Below the pieces are notes generated by a model. That model had not been told where the DNA came from. It did no database searches and saw only the letters and a program-made list of their open reading frames with translations. Positions 5,513 to 6,191 of a DNA stretch of 6,191 nucleotides are shown one piece after another. Position 1 is the stretch's first letter; each line of letters begins with the position of its first letter. The position numbers and the translations under genes are program-made. Origin of the DNA: Sphingobacteriales bacterium (GTDB taxonomy: Bacteria; Bacteroidota; Bacteroidia; Chitinophagales; Chitinophagaceae); contig JAHEFC010000239.1 of NCBI GenBank assembly GCA_024640385.1, forward strand, positions 1 through 6,191, read 5' to 3'.

Positions 5513-6016
5513 CTAGTCCCCATAATGAAATTCTGTAGTGGATGTTGAATCGCTATTTATGGTAACCCTGAATAAGTAGTTGTATTCGTTATCCTTGATC
5601 TCAGTAACGTTTGTTGTTCCGCCAAAAGCTTTTAACATGGGCAATACTGTATTGGAATGCCCTACGATCAATACTGTTTTGCCATTGTACTCAGTGGTCA
5701 CCTGGTGAACCAACTCGGCAATTTTCCCGGCATCGTAAATAATGATCTTTTTGTCTGCTTTTTTGGCAACGGGTTCTGCCGTTTGAATTGTTCTCAGGTA
5801 ATTGGTGCTGAATACCGCGGCAATATCTTCTTTTGCCAGAAACTTTACCAGGTCTTGTGCCCGTTTCAAGCCATCAAGGTTCAATACAGGGTCTTTTGGA
5901 TTGATATCGTTCATGTTTTTTTCTGCATGCCGCACAATATAAACAGTTGTTTTCTGGGCCAGGCTAACAGATACCGAGGCCAGCACAACGAACAGTAAGA
6001 GGAGAAATTTTCGCAT
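5513..6016 (-). CDS. Exported histidine phosphatase family protein (phosphoglycerate mutase-like)
   Basis: This 167-residue protein reads from ATG 6016-6014 to TAG 5515-5513. Residues 1-20 are a clear signal peptide (MRKFLLLLFVVLASVSVSLA, cut before QK), so the enzyme is periplasmic or extracellular. The catalytic RHG-type motif is 'YIVRHAEK' with R29 and phospho-acceptor H30. R75 in 'NYLRTIQTAEP' and H120 in 'VGHSNTV' complete the phosphate pocket. At about 147 mature residues it is a minimal SixA/PGM-like unit, so a small phosphomonoesterase acting outside the cytoplasm is likely rather than a glycolytic mutase. The substrate is unknown. It is convergent with the cytochrome-like gene and lies 51 bases downstream of the GH97-like stop on the same strand, so co-transcription with that gene is possible. 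Confidence 0.88.
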   Translation of the reverse strand: MRKFLLLLFVVLASVSVSLAQKTTVYIVRHAEKNMNDINPKDPVLNLDGLKRAQDLVKFLAKEDIAAVFSTNYLRTIQTAEPVAKKADKKIIIYDAGKIAELVHQVTTEYNGKTVLIVGHSNTVLPMLKAFGGTTNVTEIKDNEYNYLFRVTINSDSTSTTEFHYGD

Positions 6017-6024
6017 GTATGAGT

Positions 6025-6052
6025 ATTATACCTTTCGGAAACAAGATGCAAA
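6025..6052 (-). promoter_or_regulatory. Possible promoter for the histidine phosphatase gene
   Basis: On the minus strand TTTG (6052-6049) is followed after 18 bases by TATAAT (6030-6025), which in turn lies 8 bases before ATG 6016. This resembles a -33/-10 pair but lacks the TTTG ending of the Bacteroidota -7 element. If used, the transcript would start almost at the ATG and be nearly leaderless. The support is weak. Confidence 0.25.
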
Positions 6053-6054
6053 CT

Positions 6055-6068
6055 ACGCTTTTAAGCGT
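6055..6068 (-). repeat. Small hairpin at the stop codon of the GH97-like gene
   Basis: ACGCT (6055-6059) and AGCGT (6064-6068) are complementary arms around a 4-base loop and overlap the last base of the minus-strand stop codon. In the minus-strand transcript the stem is followed by AGTTTG rather than a U-run, so it is at best a poor terminator and may allow read-through into the phosphatase gene. Confidence 0.25.
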
Positions 6069-6191
6069 CATAATTCGAAGATGCTGATGGCGCAGCCGCC
6101 ACCCCTGGCCAGCTGGATCTTCAGCGTTGTTTTATTTGTGACCTCCATGGTGTCGATCTGGTACGACTCCGGATTTTTATCGTAATCAGCC
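6068..6191 (-). CDS. C-terminal end of a probable GH97 glycoside hydrolase (partial)
   Basis: The minus strand is open from the right edge for 40 residues and ends at TGA 6070-6068. The visible tail includes 'ADYDKNPESYQIDTMEV' and 'LKIQLARGGGCAISIF'. A 'NP..Y.I....V' strand pair followed by a 'LxxGGGxA' finish is typical of the C-terminal beta-sandwich domain of GH97 alpha-glucosidases and alpha-galactosidases (the SusB type), which are common in the Bacteroidota periplasm. GH97 is recognised from this C-terminal pattern only; the catalytic domain lies outside the window, so the activity and even the family need confirmation. The phosphatase gene follows 51 bases downstream on the same strand. 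Confidence 0.65.
   Translation of the reverse strand, partial: ADYDKNPESYQIDTMEVTNKTTLKIQLARGGGCAISIFEL

Noticed and set aside
5657..5998. Plus-strand frame of 113 codons opposite the histidine phosphatase
   Set aside because: It lies entirely antisense to a gene with clear catalytic motifs and a signal peptide, and its own translation shows no recognisable domain.

Overview
The window looks like a chromosomal stretch from a Bacteroidota bacterium, probably of the Chitinophagaceae or a close relative. The base composition is moderate to AT-leaning, apart from one GC-rich linker. Most genes lack a strong Shine-Dalgarno sequence. Several proteins resemble families common in that phylum: a GNAT protein of the 'RTNSEN..DFVELVKLLDADL' type, DUF4260, an SdpI-like protein, an exported histidine phosphatase, and the tail of a GH97-like glycosidase. 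The taxonomic call is an inference from protein style, since there is no rRNA or other marker gene.

Layout. (1) 1-574, minus strand: the N-terminal 191 residues of an exported two-domain protein that runs off the left edge. (2) 575-762: an AT-rich divergent intergenic region. (3) 763-5506, plus strand: eight tightly packed genes that look like one operon, in the order VOC/bleomycin-resistance-like protein, DUF4260 membrane protein, GNAT acetyltransferase, EamA/DMT transporter, SdpI/DUF1648 membrane protein, DinB/maleylpyruvate-isomerase-like protein, CPBP intramembrane protease, and a short exported protein with a single C-terminal CXXCH haem site. Junctions are 4- or 23-bp overlaps or gaps of 1 to 24 bp. 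(4) 5513-6016, minus strand: an exported histidine phosphatase, convergent with the operon and only 6 bp from it. (5) 6068-6191, minus strand: the last 40 residues of a probable GH97 glycoside hydrolase.

How the genes may work together. Six of the eight operon genes belong to families that contain drug-resistance, detoxification or self-immunity members: VOC/Ble, GNAT, DMT exporter, SdpI, DinB-type thiol transferase and CPBP. A protective cassette against a small toxic molecule or peptide is a reasonable hypothesis, but each family also has many unrelated roles and no toxin, biosynthetic gene or regulator is visible. The most concrete anomaly is the start of the EamA transporter. A well-placed ATG with a Shine-Dalgarno sequence, overlapping the upstream stop, is out of frame by one base with the transporter, which otherwise has only a TTG start. 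I saw no RNA genes, insertion sequences, CRISPR arrays or phage genes.
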